From Noviherbaspirillum sp. UKPF54 (GTDB taxonomy: Bacteria > Pseudomonadota > Gammaproteobacteria > Burkholderiales > Burkholderiaceae_D), in assembly GCF_007874125.1 (NCBI RefSeq), contig NZ_CP040128.1:2046001-2110000 (forward strand): a stretch of 64,000 nt of DNA. The letters run 5' to 3'. Shown here piece after piece: positions 7,096-16,486 of this stretch. The stretch's first letter is position 1. The number at the start of each line of letters is the position of its first letter. Below the pieces are notes generated by a model. That model was not told the origin of the DNA. It saw only the letters and a list, made by a program, of their open reading frames with translations, and did not search any database. The position numbers and the translations under genes were made by a program.

Positions 7096-8787
7096 TCAGA
7101 ACTCTTCCCATCCGTCGGCCGATGTCGCCTTGGGCAACGACACGCGCGGGGTGCGCGGCGACGCCGGCGGCGCGCTTATCGCGCGCCCTGCAGCCGCAGT
7201 TGCGCTCGTTGCAACAACCGCAGTCGGGGCTGCAGCCACGCGCCCACCTTCGAGCTTGAACACGCCCACGGCCCGCGCGAGCCCGCCGGCCTGCTCACGC
7301 ATCGCTTCCGCAGCTGCAGCCGCCTCCTCGACCAGCGCGGCGTTTTGTTGCGTCACCTGGTCCATCTGGCTGACCGCCTGGTTGATCTGCTCAATACCAG
7401 CCGTCTGCTCATGGCTGGCCGCCGTGATTTCACTCATGATGTCGGTCACGCGCTGGATGCTTGTGACGATTTCCTGCATCGTCTCGCCCGCCTCATCCAC
7501 CAGCCGCGAACCTGCATCGACCTTTTCCACCGAATCGTTAATCAAGTCCTTGATCTCTTTGGCCGCCCCCGCCGAACGCTGCGCCAGCGTTCTCACCTCC
7601 GCCGCCACCACCGCGAAGCCGCGCCCCTGCTCGCCAGCGCGCGCAGCCTCCACCGCCGCATTCAACGCCAGGATATTGGTCTGGAAAGCGATACCGTCGA
7701 TCACGCTAATGATGTCCGCGATCTTGCGCGAGGATTCGTTGATGGAGCCCATCGTCTCGACCACTTGCGATACCACGGTGCCACCCCGATTCGCGACATC
7801 GGACGCCGATTGCGCCAGTTTGTTTGCCTGGCTTGCATTCTCGGCATTCTGCTTCACGGTCGATGTCAGCTCCTCCAGTGAGGACGCGGTCTCTTCCAGC
7901 GAACTGGCCTGCTGCTCGGTGCGCGCGGAGAGGTCCTGGTTTCCGGCGGCGATCTGCGACGACGCCGTCCCGATGGCGTCGGTGCTGGCACGAACCTGGC
8001 TGACAATTTGCACCAGGCTGTCGTTCATGTTCTTCAGCGCATACATCAACTGCCCAGTTTCATCGTTGGACGCAGCCACGATCTTTTGCGTCAGATCGCC
8101 GCCCGCGACGCCGGAGGCCACCTTGACAGCCGCATCGAGCGGTTTCGTGATGGCCAGCACCAGCCACCAGCCGACCAGCCCGGCCAGCGACAAGCCAATC
8201 AGAATACCCACTATGCTGGCATTGCGAATCCACAAGTACATGCTTTGCGACTTGTCGTACTCCGCCTTCGCGACATCCCTCTGCAACTTGATCAGCGCGT
8301 CGATCTTGTCGCGCATGGGCTTGAAAAGCGTCGCCATCGGCCCGTGCAGGGTAGCGACGCCGGTTTGCGTATCAAATACGCTTAACGCCTCGACTGCGGG
8401 CCGGAGTCCTTCCGCCAGATACTTCTTGCGCGCCTCGGTGAATTCGTCCGCCAGCTTCTTTTCTTCCGGCGTGAGATAAGTCGCCATGTAGGCCTTCCAT
8501 TCCTCGTCGATGCGCTGAATGCGCTCGCCGATCTCCTTGATCGCCTCATCCCGCATGGCCTGCTCGCCCGTGAGCGCCCTCGCGACGCCTGACTCGTTCA
8601 GATTCATCCACCGGATGATGTGGTCGAGCTGCCCCAAGGCGACCATGCGGTCGTCGTACATCGTACGCATCGCATCATTGGCTTTGCCGAGGCTGACTAC
8701 GCCGACGACCCCGGCGATGACTAGCTGAAGGGACAGGAATGCAATGACGGCTATCAGCCGAGTCTTGATGGTAAGGCTTTTCAACAT
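7096..8787 (-). CDS. Methyl-accepting chemotaxis protein (Tar/Tsr-like topology)
   Basis: Transmembrane chemoreceptor of 563 residues. The first membrane segment is near residues 8-30, then a periplasmic four-helix-bundle ligand domain of about 155 residues, a second membrane segment near 188-212 ([17 protein letters not shown]), a HAMP domain to about 265, and the long cytoplasmic signalling coiled coil. The hairpin tip [20 protein letters not shown], which contacts CheA and CheW, is intact. The protein ends DGWEEF, an xWxxF tail of the type that tethers CheR and CheB. ATG 8787 is preferred over TTG 8793 because AGAG lies six bases before it. The ligand cannot be read from the sequence. Co-location with cheA/cheY and a sigma-28-like promoter suggest it feeds this system. 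Confidence 0.95.
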   Translation of the reverse strand: MLKSLTIKTRLIAVIAFLSLQLVIAGVVGVVSLGKANDAMRTMYDDRMVALGQLDHIIRWMNLNESGVARALTGEQAMRDEAIKEIGERIQRIDEEWKAYMATYLTPEEKKLADEFTEARKKYLAEGLRPAVEALSVFDTQTGVATLHGPMATLFKPMRDKIDALIKLQRDVAKAEYDKSQSMYLWIRNASIVGILIGLSLAGLVGWWLVLAITKPLDAAVKVASGVAGGDLTQKIVAASNDETGQLMYALKNMNDSLVQIVSQVRASTDAIGTASSQIAAGNQDLSARTEQQASSLEETASSLEELTSTVKQNAENASQANKLAQSASDVANRGGTVVSQVVETMGSINESSRKIADIISVIDGIAFQTNILALNAAVEAARAGEQGRGFAVVAAEVRTLAQRSAGAAKEIKDLINDSVEKVDAGSRLVDEAGETMQEIVTSIQRVTDIMSEITAASHEQTAGIEQINQAVSQMDQVTQQNAALVEEAAAAAEAMREQAGGLARAVGVFKLEGGRVAAAPTAVVATSATAAAGRAISAPPASPRTPRVSLPKATSADGWEEF

Positions 8788-8877
8788 GAGCAACTCTGGG
8801 GATGGGTTTTAAACAATGCACAGACAACACGACGGAGAAACGGGACATATCCGTGCCGCGTATGGCATGCAGATCTG

Positions 8878-8905
8878 TTGTCGGCATATGCTGCCAGAAA
8901 CTGAA
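8878..8905 (-). promoter_or_regulatory. Possible sigma-28 promoter for the chemoreceptor gene
   Basis: Minus-strand reading gives TTCAGTTT, 12 bases, GCCGACAA. The -10 box differs from the GCCGATAA consensus at one position. The -35 box is weaker and the spacer is one base longer than usual. It lies about 90 bases before the receptor start and points at it. This is weaker than the motA candidate. Confidence 0.5.
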
Positions 8906-9091
8906 GGGTGACGCACACGTTTATCAGCGATGCCACACCATCGAGCTCATCGCCCAGAGAAGCTGAGCGGCTGGCTGCAGATCGGAACGACGCCCCAAGT
9001 GGCTGAAAGAGATGCAACGTGAAGGCCGTATCGGGAGACGCGCCAACAGCGCCGGTCCGCATGACGCAAAAGCGCAAAAAAAGACATAAAA

Positions 9092-9116
9092 AAACCCGTT
9101 GAAGCTCAACGGGTTT
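9092..9116 (-). terminator. Rho-independent terminator after tRNA-Ser
   Basis: An 11-bp perfect stem (AAACCCGTTGA / TCAACGGGTTT) with a 3-base loop. On the minus strand it is followed by a run of T. It lies just past the 3' end of the tRNA-Ser gene and should end its transcript. The rest of 8788-9124 holds only the receptor leader and this hairpin. No gene is supported there. Confidence 0.9.
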
Positions 9117-9124
9117 GGAATTTC

Positions 9125-9218
9125 TGGCGGAGACGGAGGGATTCGAACCCTCGATACAGGTTTAAGCCCGTATGCTTCCTTAGCAGGGAAGTGCCTTCGA
9201 CCTCTCGGCCACGTCTCC
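9125..9218 (-). tRNA. tRNA-Ser, anticodon GCU (reads AGC/AGU)
   Basis: Minus-strand cloverleaf with 7-bp acceptor stem GGAGACG/CGTCTCC, discriminator G and encoded CCA. The anticodon loop CTGCTAA gives anticodon GCT. A long variable arm typical of serine tRNAs follows, and the T-loop GGTTCGAATCC is canonical. Its terminator lies immediately downstream. Confidence 0.97.
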
Positions 9219-9317
9219 ACACACTTGGCGAACCTTTAGCCCACCGAGTGAAGCCACGCATAATAACTGCTCATGCGGACTTGGTCAATGAAACAATGCA
9301 ATTCGGTCAGGATTTGA

Positions 9318-10568
9318 TCAAGCTTTTTCCAGGTCGAACGCCTTATGCAGCGCGCGCACGGCGAGCTCCATGTATTTCTCATCGATCAGCACGGAGATCT
9401 TGATTTCGGAAGTCGAGATCATCTGGATGTTGATGCCCTCTTCCGACAAGGTGCGGAACATCTGCGACGCGATACCGACATGGCTACGCATGCCGACGCC
9501 CACCACCGACACCTTCGACACCTTGGCGTCGCCGGCGATGCTAGCCGCGCCAATGTGCTCCTTGACCGCCTTGTTCAGCACGTCCATCGCCTTGGCGTAA
9601 TCGCCGCGCGGCACGGTAAACGTGAAATCAGTCTTGCCCTCGACCGACTGGTTCTGGATGATCATGTCGACTTCGATATTGGCATCGGCGACCGGACCGA
9701 GGATCTGGTAGGCGATGCCCGGCTTGTCCGGCACGCCCAGCACGGTGATCTTTGCTTCGTCGCGATTGAACGCGATACCGGAAATGACGGCTTGTTCCAT
9801 GTGTGTATCTTCCTCAAACGAAATCAGGGTGCCGGAATTGGCTTCTTCTTCTAGCGGCATGAGCGGATCGGTCAGCGACGACAGCACGCGCGTCGGCACC
9901 TTGTAATTGCCGGCGAATTCCACCGAGCGGATTTGCAGCACTTTCGAACCGAGCGAAGCCATCTCGAGCATCTCTTCGAAGGTCACCGTCTTCAGTCGGC
10001 GCGCATCCGACACCACGCGCGGGTCCGTGGTATAGACGCCGTCGACGTCGGTGTAGATCAGGCATTCCTGCGCCTTCAGCGCGGCCGCCACTGCAACCGC
10101 CGACGTATCGGAACCGCCGCGTCCGAGCGTCGTGATGTTGCCGCCGTCGTCCACGCCCTGGAAGCCGGTGATGATCACGATCTTGCCCGCTTCCAGATCC
10201 TTGCGCACGCGCTTGTCGTCGATCGACTGGATGCGCGCCTTAGTGTAGGCCGAATCGGTCTTGATCGGCACCTGCCACCCGGCATAGGACACAGCCTCCT
10301 TGCCGATCGACAGCAGCGCCATCGACAGCAGCGCTACCGACACCTGCTCGCCGGTCGAGGCCAGCATGTCGAGCTCGCGCGGATCTGGCTGCGGCATGAT
10401 TTCCTTGGCGAGGGCGATCAGGCGGTTGGTTTCGCCGGACATCGCGGACGGCACCACGACGATCTGGTGGCCTGCGTCATGCCATTTGGCGACGCGCTTG
10501 GCGACGTTCTTGATGCGCTCGGTCGAGCCCATGGAAGTGCCGCCGTATTTGTGGACGATTAAAGCCAT
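9318..10568 (-). CDS. lysC: Aspartokinase (lysine-sensitive type with tandem ACT domains)
   Basis: Phosphorylates L-aspartate with ATP, the first step to lysine, threonine and methionine and to diaminopimelate for the cell wall. It has 416 residues, normal for the single-function class. The N-terminal kinase signature VHKYGGTSMG starts at residue 5. A C-terminal half of about 160 residues contains two ACT domains (ITVLGVPDKPGIAYQIL and VSVVGVGMRSHVGIASQMF), the sites for allosteric feedback by amino-acid end products. No clear Shine-Dalgarno sequence precedes the ATG. It follows tilS on the same strand after 129 bases. This class often has an internal start giving a separate regulatory beta subunit. 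I cannot confirm that here. Confidence 0.95.
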   Translation of the reverse strand: MALIVHKYGGTSMGSTERIKNVAKRVAKWHDAGHQIVVVPSAMSGETNRLIALAKEIMPQPDPRELDMLASTGEQVSVALLSMALLSIGKEAVSYAGWQVPIKTDSAYTKARIQSIDDKRVRKDLEAGKIVIITGFQGVDDGGNITTLGRGGSDTSAVAVAAALKAQECLIYTDVDGVYTTDPRVVSDARRLKTVTFEEMLEMASLGSKVLQIRSVEFAGNYKVPTRVLSSLTDPLMPLEEEANSGTLISFEEDTHMEQAVISGIAFNRDEAKITVLGVPDKPGIAYQILGPVADANIEVDMIIQNQSVEGKTDFTFTVPRGDYAKAMDVLNKAVKEHIGAASIAGDAKVSKVSVVGVGMRSHVGIASQMFRTLSEEGINIQMISTSEIKISVLIDEKYMELAVRALHKAFDLEKA

Positions 10569-10697
10569 AAGGGTTGGGAAGCTTGCGCTGAAGGAAATGA
10601 AGAAATATGATTAAAATCAACCTTTTACTTTACCGCCTGCAACGTAAAATGGCAAGTGGCAGGCCAGCGAAATAGCACGAAAAAGCCGAAAAAACCG

Positions 10698-12101
10698 TCA
10701 AAAATTTGTTGCCTCCCATCTTAGGCAAATTCGCCTGGCACTACCGGATGGCAGATCACGCCAGTTCAATCCGATCCCGGCAGCAAACAGTAGCTGACCG
10801 GCGGCCGTATGGACCAGCGGCAGGTTCGAACGCTCCCAGGCAGGAATGTCAAGCGCTTGGTAGTGATGCTTCAAGGACCGGGTCGGGCGATTGCGGGCCG
10901 ATTTCAACATCTCGCCGCCGCGGCGATATCCGAGAACCAAGTCTTGGACGGCCAACCATTCGGCATCGATTCCATCTGCCCCCGACTCGAAATGGAGCCG
11001 GCCTCGATAACTCCGAAAATCCAGCCAGTCCTCGCCGCGCCACTGGAAGCGCAGCGGTGGCGCTTGCGGCGGCACGCGCATCGCTCTTGGCGTTAGCATC
11101 ACCTTGTCGCGATGCCGCCGGATATCGCCGTCGGGAAGCGATACGCACACCTGCGCATCCTCCCGCGCCTCGAACAGCTGCGCGCGCATTTCGCCCAACC
11201 ATGAAGTCGACGGCATGCGCACGCCGGACAATGCGAGCCAATAGCGCAACAGATTGTCAATCCGGTCAGGATTGAACGACTTCAGCCGGCCGATATCGAT
11301 GCCCTCCCCGTCCCTGCATTCGGCAAGATCGGATGCAGCCATCTCGTCGAGCAATCGCTGCGCAGACTGCGCGTGCTGCGCCGAACGCGCGAACCGCGCC
11401 TGATAGCCCGGAAAATAGGTGAAGAGCGCCGGCATCACGTGGTGGCGCAAGGCGTTGCGTGCATAGCGAGGATCGGTGTTCGATTCATCCTCGACGTAAT
11501 CGATGTTGCATGCCGCCACGAAGCGCTCCAGGTCAACACGCGCGATGTCGAGCAGCGGGCGCGCCACACGCAAGCTGGAATCGCCGACCAGATCCGGCGC
11601 GGAGGCTACCAGCTCCATGCCCGACATTCCTGCCACACCGCAGCCGCGTAACAACTGCAGCAGGATCGTTTCAGCCTGATCGTCAAGGTGATGGGCAGTC
11701 AGCAAAAGCCGCACTCCATGAATCCGGCAAAGCTCGCCGAGCGCCGCGTAGCGCCCAAGTCGCGCCGCCTGCTCCAGCCCATGCCGGCTGCGCTCTTCCA
11801 GCGACACCCGGCGCGCATCGAAGCGAATCCCGAGCTGCTGGCATTCACGCTCGCAATGCGCCTGCCAGGCATCGGCATTGGCGCTGATGCCGTGATGGAC
11901 GTGAAACGCGAACAGAACAATATCGCGGGCGGCAGCGTACCGCTTCGCCAGATGCAGCAGCGCCGATGAGTCGAGCCCGCCGCTGTACGCCACGGCGATC
12001 GAAGGCGGCGCACCGGGCGCGAAAACAGAAACGCGCGCCAGAATGACATCTAGCGCGCGCTCGAAAGCGTCGACGGGCGACGCTGGCTGACTTGCCGTCA
12101 C
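10698..12101 (-). CDS. tilS: tRNA(Ile)-lysidine synthase
   Basis: Converts cytidine 34 of the AUA-reading tRNA-Ile to lysidine using ATP and lysine, so the tRNA reads AUA instead of AUG. It is essential. The protein has 467 residues. The PP-loop SGGLDSS spans residues 40-46. The segment LLTAHHLDDQAETILLQLLR is the conserved catalytic region. C-terminal TilS substrate-binding domains follow, ending LNWRDLPSGSARRICLRW. The start is GTG at 12101, three bases after the accA stop, which implies translational coupling to accA. Confidence 0.95.
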   Translation of the reverse strand: MTASQPASPVDAFERALDVILARVSVFAPGAPPSIAVAYSGGLDSSALLHLAKRYAAARDIVLFAFHVHHGISANADAWQAHCERECQQLGIRFDARRVSLEERSRHGLEQAARLGRYAALGELCRIHGVRLLLTAHHLDDQAETILLQLLRGCGVAGMSGMELVASAPDLVGDSSLRVARPLLDIARVDLERFVAACNIDYVEDESNTDPRYARNALRHHVMPALFTYFPGYQARFARSAQHAQSAQRLLDEMAASDLAECRDGEGIDIGRLKSFNPDRIDNLLRYWLALSGVRMPSTSWLGEMRAQLFEAREDAQVCVSLPDGDIRRHRDKVMLTPRAMRVPPQAPPLRFQWRGEDWLDFRSYRGRLHFESGADGIDAEWLAVQDLVLGYRRGGEMLKSARNRPTRSLKHHYQALDIPAWERSNLPLVHTAAGQLLFAAGIGLNWRDLPSGSARRICLRWEATNF

Positions 12102-12104
12102 GGG

Positions 12105-13079
12105 CTATTCGGGGGAATTGATTTCCTTGAATTTGCCGTAGCCAAGGAGTTTTTCATGGCGCGCAGCCATCAGCTCCTTGGGCTTCATTCCCTGCAGCTG
12201 GCGCAGGGAATCGGCCAGTGCGCGCTTGAGCAGCGAGGCCATCTGCTTCGGGTCGCGATGTGCGCCGCCGAGCGGTTCGTTGACGATCTTGTCGATCAGG
12301 TTCAGCGCCTTGAGACGGTGTGCGGTCAGGCCCAGAGCCTCGGCTGCTTCGGGCGCCCGCTCGGATGTCTTCCACAGGATCGACGCGCAGCCTTCCGGCG
12401 AAATCACCGAATAGGTCGCATACTGCAGCATGAGGACGACGTCGCCCACAGCGATGGCCAGCGCGCCGCCGGAGCCGCCTTCGCCGATGATGGTCGCGAT
12501 CAGCGGCACCTTGAGCTCGGCCATCACATACAGGTTGTGGCCGATGGCTTCCGACTGGCCGCGCTCTTCCGCGTCGATGCCGGGAAAGGCGCCTGGTGTG
12601 TCGACAAAGGTGAAGATCGGCAGGCCGAATTTTTCCGCCAGCTTCATCAGGCGCATCGCCTTGCGATAGCCTTCCGGCTTGGGCATGCCGAAGTTGCGCA
12701 GCGCGCGCTCCTTGGTGTCGCGGCCTTTCTGATGCCCGATCACCATGCAGGGCTGGCCATTGAAGCGCGCCAGGCCGCCGATGATCGACAGATCATCCGC
12801 ATAGGTGCGATCGCCATGCAGTTCGTGGAAATCCGTGAAGATCTCGTTCACGTAATCCATGGTGTACGGACGCTGCGGATGCCGCGCGATCTGCGACACC
12901 TGCCACGGCGTCAGCTTGGCATAGATGTCCTTGGTGAGTTGCTGGCTTTTCTTCGACAGGCGATCAATCTCTTCCGAGATGTCGACGGCGGAATCGTCCT
13001 GCACGAAGCGCAGCTCTTCGATTTTTCCCTCGAGTTCGGCAATCGGCTGCTCGAAACCGAGAAAAGTTGTTTTGCTCAT
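12105..13079 (-). CDS. accA: Acetyl-CoA carboxylase carboxyltransferase subunit alpha
   Basis: Alpha subunit of the carboxyltransferase that moves carboxylate from biotin to acetyl-CoA in the first committed step of fatty-acid synthesis. It works with AccD. It has 324 residues (E. coli 319). The crotonase-like core is visible in [20 protein letters not shown] and [16 protein letters not shown]. The start at 13079 follows a strong AAAGGAGG and gives [13 protein letters not shown]. An upstream ATG would add 12 residues and bypass this site. It sits between the glycosylase gene and tilS on one strand. Confidence 0.96.
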   Translation of the reverse strand: MSKTTFLGFEQPIAELEGKIEELRFVQDDSAVDISEEIDRLSKKSQQLTKDIYAKLTPWQVSQIARHPQRPYTMDYVNEIFTDFHELHGDRTYADDLSIIGGLARFNGQPCMVIGHQKGRDTKERALRNFGMPKPEGYRKAMRLMKLAEKFGLPIFTFVDTPGAFPGIDAEERGQSEAIGHNLYVMAELKVPLIATIIGEGGSGGALAIAVGDVVLMLQYATYSVISPEGCASILWKTSERAPEAAEALGLTAHRLKALNLIDKIVNEPLGGAHRDPKQMASLLKRALADSLRQLQGMKPKELMAARHEKLLGYGKFKEINSPE

Positions 13080-13111
13080 CGTGCCTCCTTTTATCTCAAC
13101 ACGAGACGGGT

Positions 13112-13750
13112 TCAATACACTACCGGCGCAGAGTCAAGACTGCGCCACAGATACCAGGTCGCGACGGTACGCCACGGCTCCCAGTTGGCGGCCACCTCGC
13201 GTATATCGCTGCGGGATACCGGCTCGCCGGAAAAATAATTAACGCTAATGCCCTTGAGCAATCCAACGTCGTCCAAGGGCAGAATATTCGGCCGGAGCAG
13301 ATTAAATATCAAAAACATCTCCGCTGTCCAGCGACCGATTCCGCGGATCTGAATCAATTCTGAAATAACTTCCTCGTCATCCATCTCGGCCCACTTGTCG
13401 GCATGGACGCGCTTGGCCTTGAAGTGTTCCGCCAGATCGATCAAATACTCGGCTTTCCTCTTTGACAAGCCACAGGTTGCCAGCGTTTCCGTACCAGCTT
13501 TCAATACTTGTGCCGGAGTGCATTTTGGACATTGTGCCAACAAACGTTGCCACACTGCATCGGCGGCCTTTACCGAAATCTGCTGGCCAATGACCGCGCG
13601 CGCCAGTGTCGTGAAAGCCTCCCCGCGCGCCATCAGCTGCATGTCGCCGAATTGCGGAATGATCTTGCGCATGATGCGGTCCCGCTGCATCAGCTCTTGC
13701 TTGGCATCATGCCAATATACAGGAACGCCTGCCTGCCTCGCCGTGGACAT
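13112..13750 (-). CDS. DNA-3-methyladenine glycosylase II-type (HhH-GPD) base excision enzyme
   Basis: Removes alkylated purines from DNA. It has 212 residues with no N-terminal AlkA TBP-like domain, so it is the short MAG/AlkA2-like form. The helix-hairpin-helix [13 protein letters not shown] covers residues 135-147 and the catalytic aspartate region LPLDDVG is at 158-163. [12 protein letters not shown] is also typical of the family. ATG 13750 is chosen because it sits five bases after the cysS stop. An earlier in-frame start would lie inside cysS. It leads into accA by 32 bases. Substrate range is inferred from family only. Confidence 0.9.
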   Translation of the reverse strand: MSTARQAGVPVYWHDAKQELMQRDRIMRKIIPQFGDMQLMARGEAFTTLARAVIGQQISVKAADAVWQRLLAQCPKCTPAQVLKAGTETLATCGLSKRKAEYLIDLAEHFKAKRVHADKWAEMDDEEVISELIQIRGIGRWTAEMFLIFNLLRPNILPLDDVGLLKGISVNYFSGEPVSRSDIREVAANWEPWRTVATWYLWRSLDSAPVVY

Positions 13751-13755
13751 GCCGC

Positions 13756-15147
13756 TTACGCCCTGCGCCACTCGGTCACGCCACCCGGCTTGTCTTCCAA
13801 GACAATGCCATTCGCCAGCAGGTCGGCACGAATGCGGTCCGCCTCGGCAAAATTTTTCGCCTTCTTTGCGGCGGCTCTGGCCGCAATCTGCTCCGTGATC
13901 ACCGCTTCGCCATAAGCACCTTGCTCGGCCGGCCCTGCCTGCAGAAACTCTTGCGGAACACGCTGCAGCAACGCGATGGTCGCGGCCAACTCTTTCAGCT
14001 GGCGGGCTAACGCCGCCGACTTCGTCTTGTTGACCTCGTTGGCCAGATCGAACAGTACGGCAATCGCAATCGGCGTATTGAAGTCATCGTTCATTGCCTC
14101 GGCAAAGCGCACGGCATGCACCTCATCCTTATCTAGCGGCGAGGCATCCGGCGCGACTTCCTTCAATGCGGTATAGAGCCGAGTGAGCGCGTGCTTGGCG
14201 TCGTCCAGATGGGCATCCGAGTAATTGAGCGGGCTGCGATAGTGCGCGCGCAGGATAAAGAACCGCACGACCTCGGCGTCGTATTTTTTCAATACGTCAC
14301 GGATCGTGAAAAAGTTGCCAAGCGACTTGGACATCTTTTCGTTGTCGACCCGGATGAATCCGTTATGCATCCAGTAGTTCACGAAAGGATGGCGATGCGC
14401 GCCTTCCGATTGCGCGATCTCGTTCTCGTGATGCGGAAATTGCAGGTCTTCGCCGCCGCCGTGGATGTCGAACTGTTCGCCGAGCAGATCGCAACTCATT
14501 GCAGAACACTCGATATGCCAGCCCGGACGCCCCTTGCCCCACGGCGAATCCCATTTCACTTCTTCCGGCTCCGATTCCTTGGCGGCCTTCCACAACACAA
14601 AATCGAGCGGGTCGCGCTTGCCGGTATTGAGTTCCACGCGCTCCCCCGCGCGCAAGTCGTCGAGCGACTTGCCGGAAAGCTTGCCGTACCCCGGAAAATC
14701 GCGCACCGAATAATTCACGTCGCCATCGCTCGCCCGGTAGGCAAGGCCATTGCGCTCGAGCTTCTCGATCAGGCCCAGCATCTGCGGCACATAGCCGGTG
14801 GCACGCGGTTCGAAGTCAGGCTTTTGCACGCCGAGCGCGCCGGCGTCCTGGTCCATCGCTTCGATAAAACGCTGGGTCAGTTGAGAAATCGATTCCCCGT
14901 TTTCGACCGCGCGCCGGATGATCTTGTCGTCGATGTCGGTAATGTTGCGCACATAGGTCACGTCCAGCCCCGACGCCCGCAGCCAGCGCTGCACCATGTC
15001 GAAAACCACCATCACGCGCGCATGTCCAAGATGACAGTAGTCGTACACGGTCATGCCGCACACATACATGCGGACCTTGCCGGCTTGCATAGGAACAAAC
15101 GTCTGCTTTTCACGCGCAAGCGTGTTGTAGATCTTGATGGTGGTCAT
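13756..15147 (-). CDS. cysS: Cysteinyl-tRNA synthetase
   Basis: Class I synthetase that charges tRNA-Cys; 463 residues. The HIGH motif is HLGH at 39-42 and the KMSKS loop is at 271-275. Zinc ligands that select cysteine are visible as Cys30, Cys214, His239 and Glu243, matching the enteric positions with a small shift. It begins a minus-strand run cysS-glycosylase-accA-tilS-lysC and is transcribed divergently from the cyclophilin genes across a 234-base gap. Confidence 0.97.
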   Translation of the reverse strand: MTTIKIYNTLAREKQTFVPMQAGKVRMYVCGMTVYDYCHLGHARVMVVFDMVQRWLRASGLDVTYVRNITDIDDKIIRRAVENGESISQLTQRFIEAMDQDAGALGVQKPDFEPRATGYVPQMLGLIEKLERNGLAYRASDGDVNYSVRDFPGYGKLSGKSLDDLRAGERVELNTGKRDPLDFVLWKAAKESEPEEVKWDSPWGKGRPGWHIECSAMSCDLLGEQFDIHGGGEDLQFPHHENEIAQSEGAHRHPFVNYWMHNGFIRVDNEKMSKSLGNFFTIRDVLKKYDAEVVRFFILRAHYRSPLNYSDAHLDDAKHALTRLYTALKEVAPDASPLDKDEVHAVRFAEAMNDDFNTPIAIAVLFDLANEVNKTKSAALARQLKELAATIALLQRVPQEFLQAGPAEQGAYGEAVITEQIAARAAAKKAKNFAEADRIRADLLANGIVLEDKPGGVTEWRRA

Positions 15148-15282
15148 GGGCGGTTTTCCGTTTCGGCTGGGGGTGTGTCACATACCCGGGCAAACAGCCT
15201 GCGGACTTTTTCGGAGCGTTTGTGTGACATTCTGCAACAGGGTCGCCGAACCCTCTTGTCATGTGTATTTTGATAAAATGCG

Positions 15283-15328
15283 CCTTTCGCCGCAGTATAA
15301 CATCGATGAAACCTCTCCCGGCGAAAGG
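15283..15328. repeat. Perfect 10-bp inverted repeat in the cysS/ppiA divergent region
   Basis: CCTTTCGCCG at 15283-15292 and its complement CGGCGAAAGG at 15319-15328 are separated by 26 bases. It lies about 55-100 bases upstream of the periplasmic cyclophilin start. It could be an operator for a dimeric regulator or a leader hairpin. There is no T-run, so it is not a terminator. No function is assigned. Confidence 0.45.
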
Positions 15329-15381
15329 GACAAGGAAGATACACAATCAGTAATTGCCTGTAAAGAGATAAGGAATAAACG

Positions 15382-15960
15382 ATGAAAAATTCGCGTCGAT
15401 CTTTCGTTCAGCTGATGTCGGCCCTGGCCTTGACGGGAACGATGTACAGCGCCCAGGCAGCCGATACGCCGCACGTATCACTGAAAACCAACATGGGCGA
15501 GATCGTGCTCGAACTCTATCCGGAAAAGGCGCCGAAATCGGTCGCCAACTTCCTCCAGTACGTCAAGACCGGCCACTACAACGGCACGATCTTCCATCGC
15601 GTGATCGAAAACTTCATGATCCAGGGCGGCGGCTTCGACAAGAGCATGACGCAAAAGCCGACCAATCCCCCGATTGAAAACGAAGCCAAAAACGGCCTGA
15701 AGAACGAGCCCTACACGGTCGCCATGGCACGCACCTCGTCCCCGCACTCGGCATCCGCTCAGTTCTTCATCAACGTCAAGAACAACAGCTTCCTCGACTA
15801 TCCGGGCCAGGACGGCTGGGGTTATGCCGTGTTCGGCAAGGTCATCAAGGGCACCGACATCGTCGACAAGATCAAGTCGGTCGAAACCACGACCATCGGC
15901 CCGTTCCAGAACGTGCCTGTCAAGCCGGTCGTGATCGAGTCGGCCTCCGTCACCAAGTAA
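15382..15960 (+). CDS. ppiA: Periplasmic peptidyl-prolyl cis-trans isomerase (cyclophilin)
   Basis: Accelerates proline isomerisation of exported proteins. The protein has 192 residues with a signal peptide (RRSF, a hydrophobic core, then AQA cleavage near residue 26). The twin arginine RRSF followed by a hydrophobic stretch could mean Tat export, though Sec is equally possible. The cyclophilin core has [14 protein letters not shown] (catalytic Arg) and [14 protein letters not shown]. It is followed 26 bases later by a cytoplasmic paralogue of nearly identical core. ATG 15382 follows AAGGAATAAACG. Confidence 0.92.
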   Translation: MKNSRRSFVQLMSALALTGTMYSAQAADTPHVSLKTNMGEIVLELYPEKAPKSVANFLQYVKTGHYNGTIFHRVIENFMIQGGGFDKSMTQKPTNPPIENEAKNGLKNEPYTVAMARTSSPHSASAQFFINVKNNSFLDYPGQDGWGYAVFGKVIKGTDIVDKIKSVETTTIGPFQNVPVKPVVIESASVTK

Positions 15961-15986
15961 ATTCAACTCTCTTTTTAAGGATTCCC

Positions 15987-16475
15987 ATGGCTGTTCTCCT
16001 CACCACCAACCACGGCAAGGTCAAGCTCGAACTCGACGCCGAAAAAGCACCCAAAACCGTTGAAAATTTCCTGGCGTATGTCCGTTCCGGCCATTTCAAC
16101 GGCACGATCTTCCATCGTGTCATTGACGGCTTCATGATCCAGGGCGGCGGCTTCGAGCCGGGCATGAAGCAAAAGCCGACCGGTGAGCCAATCGAAAACG
16201 AAGCCAAGAACGGCTTGAAGAACGAGCCGTACACGATCGCGATGGCACGCACTTCGTCCCCGCACTCGGCGACCGCCCAGTTCTTCATCAACGTCAAGAA
16301 CAACAGCTTCCTCGACTATCCGGGCCAGGACGGCTGGGGCTACTGCGTATTCGGCAAGGTCACCGAAGGTACCGATGTTGTCGACAAGATCAAGTCGGTC
16401 AAGACCACGCGCGCCGGCATGCACTCGGACGTTCCGGTGGAAGACGTCGTGATTGAAAAAGCCGAAGAAGTCTGA
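15987..16475 (+). CDS. ppiB: Cytoplasmic peptidyl-prolyl cis-trans isomerase B (cyclophilin)
   Basis: Cytosolic prolyl isomerase, 162 residues, normal for PpiB. It lacks a signal peptide and starts [16 protein letters not shown]. Motifs are [14 protein letters not shown] and [20 protein letters not shown]. It is a tandem duplicate of the preceding gene. From about residue 35 on, the two proteins differ at few positions and even the DNA is closely similar. AAGGA lies before the ATG. It is co-transcribed with ppiA, and a terminator hairpin follows after about 48 bases, already inside lpxH. Confidence 0.95.
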   Translation: MAVLLTTNHGKVKLELDAEKAPKTVENFLAYVRSGHFNGTIFHRVIDGFMIQGGGFEPGMKQKPTGEPIENEAKNGLKNEPYTIAMARTSSPHSATAQFFINVKNNSFLDYPGQDGWGYCVFGKVTEGTDVVDKIKSVKTTRAGMHSDVPVEDVVIEKAEEV

Positions 16476-16486
16476 TTCTTCAACGC

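Noticed and set aside
7007..8479. A 490-codon plus-strand frame opposite the chemoreceptor
   Set aside because: The receptor reads through with all expected domains. The opposite product is low-complexity Ser/Ala.
8781..9077. 98-codon minus-strand frame upstream of the chemoreceptor
   Set aside because: It covers the candidate promoter, has no motif and has mixed composition.
12156..13238. A 360-codon plus-strand frame opposite accA
   Set aside because: AccA is a clear full-length subunit with a strong ribosome-binding site. The opposite frame is a shadow.
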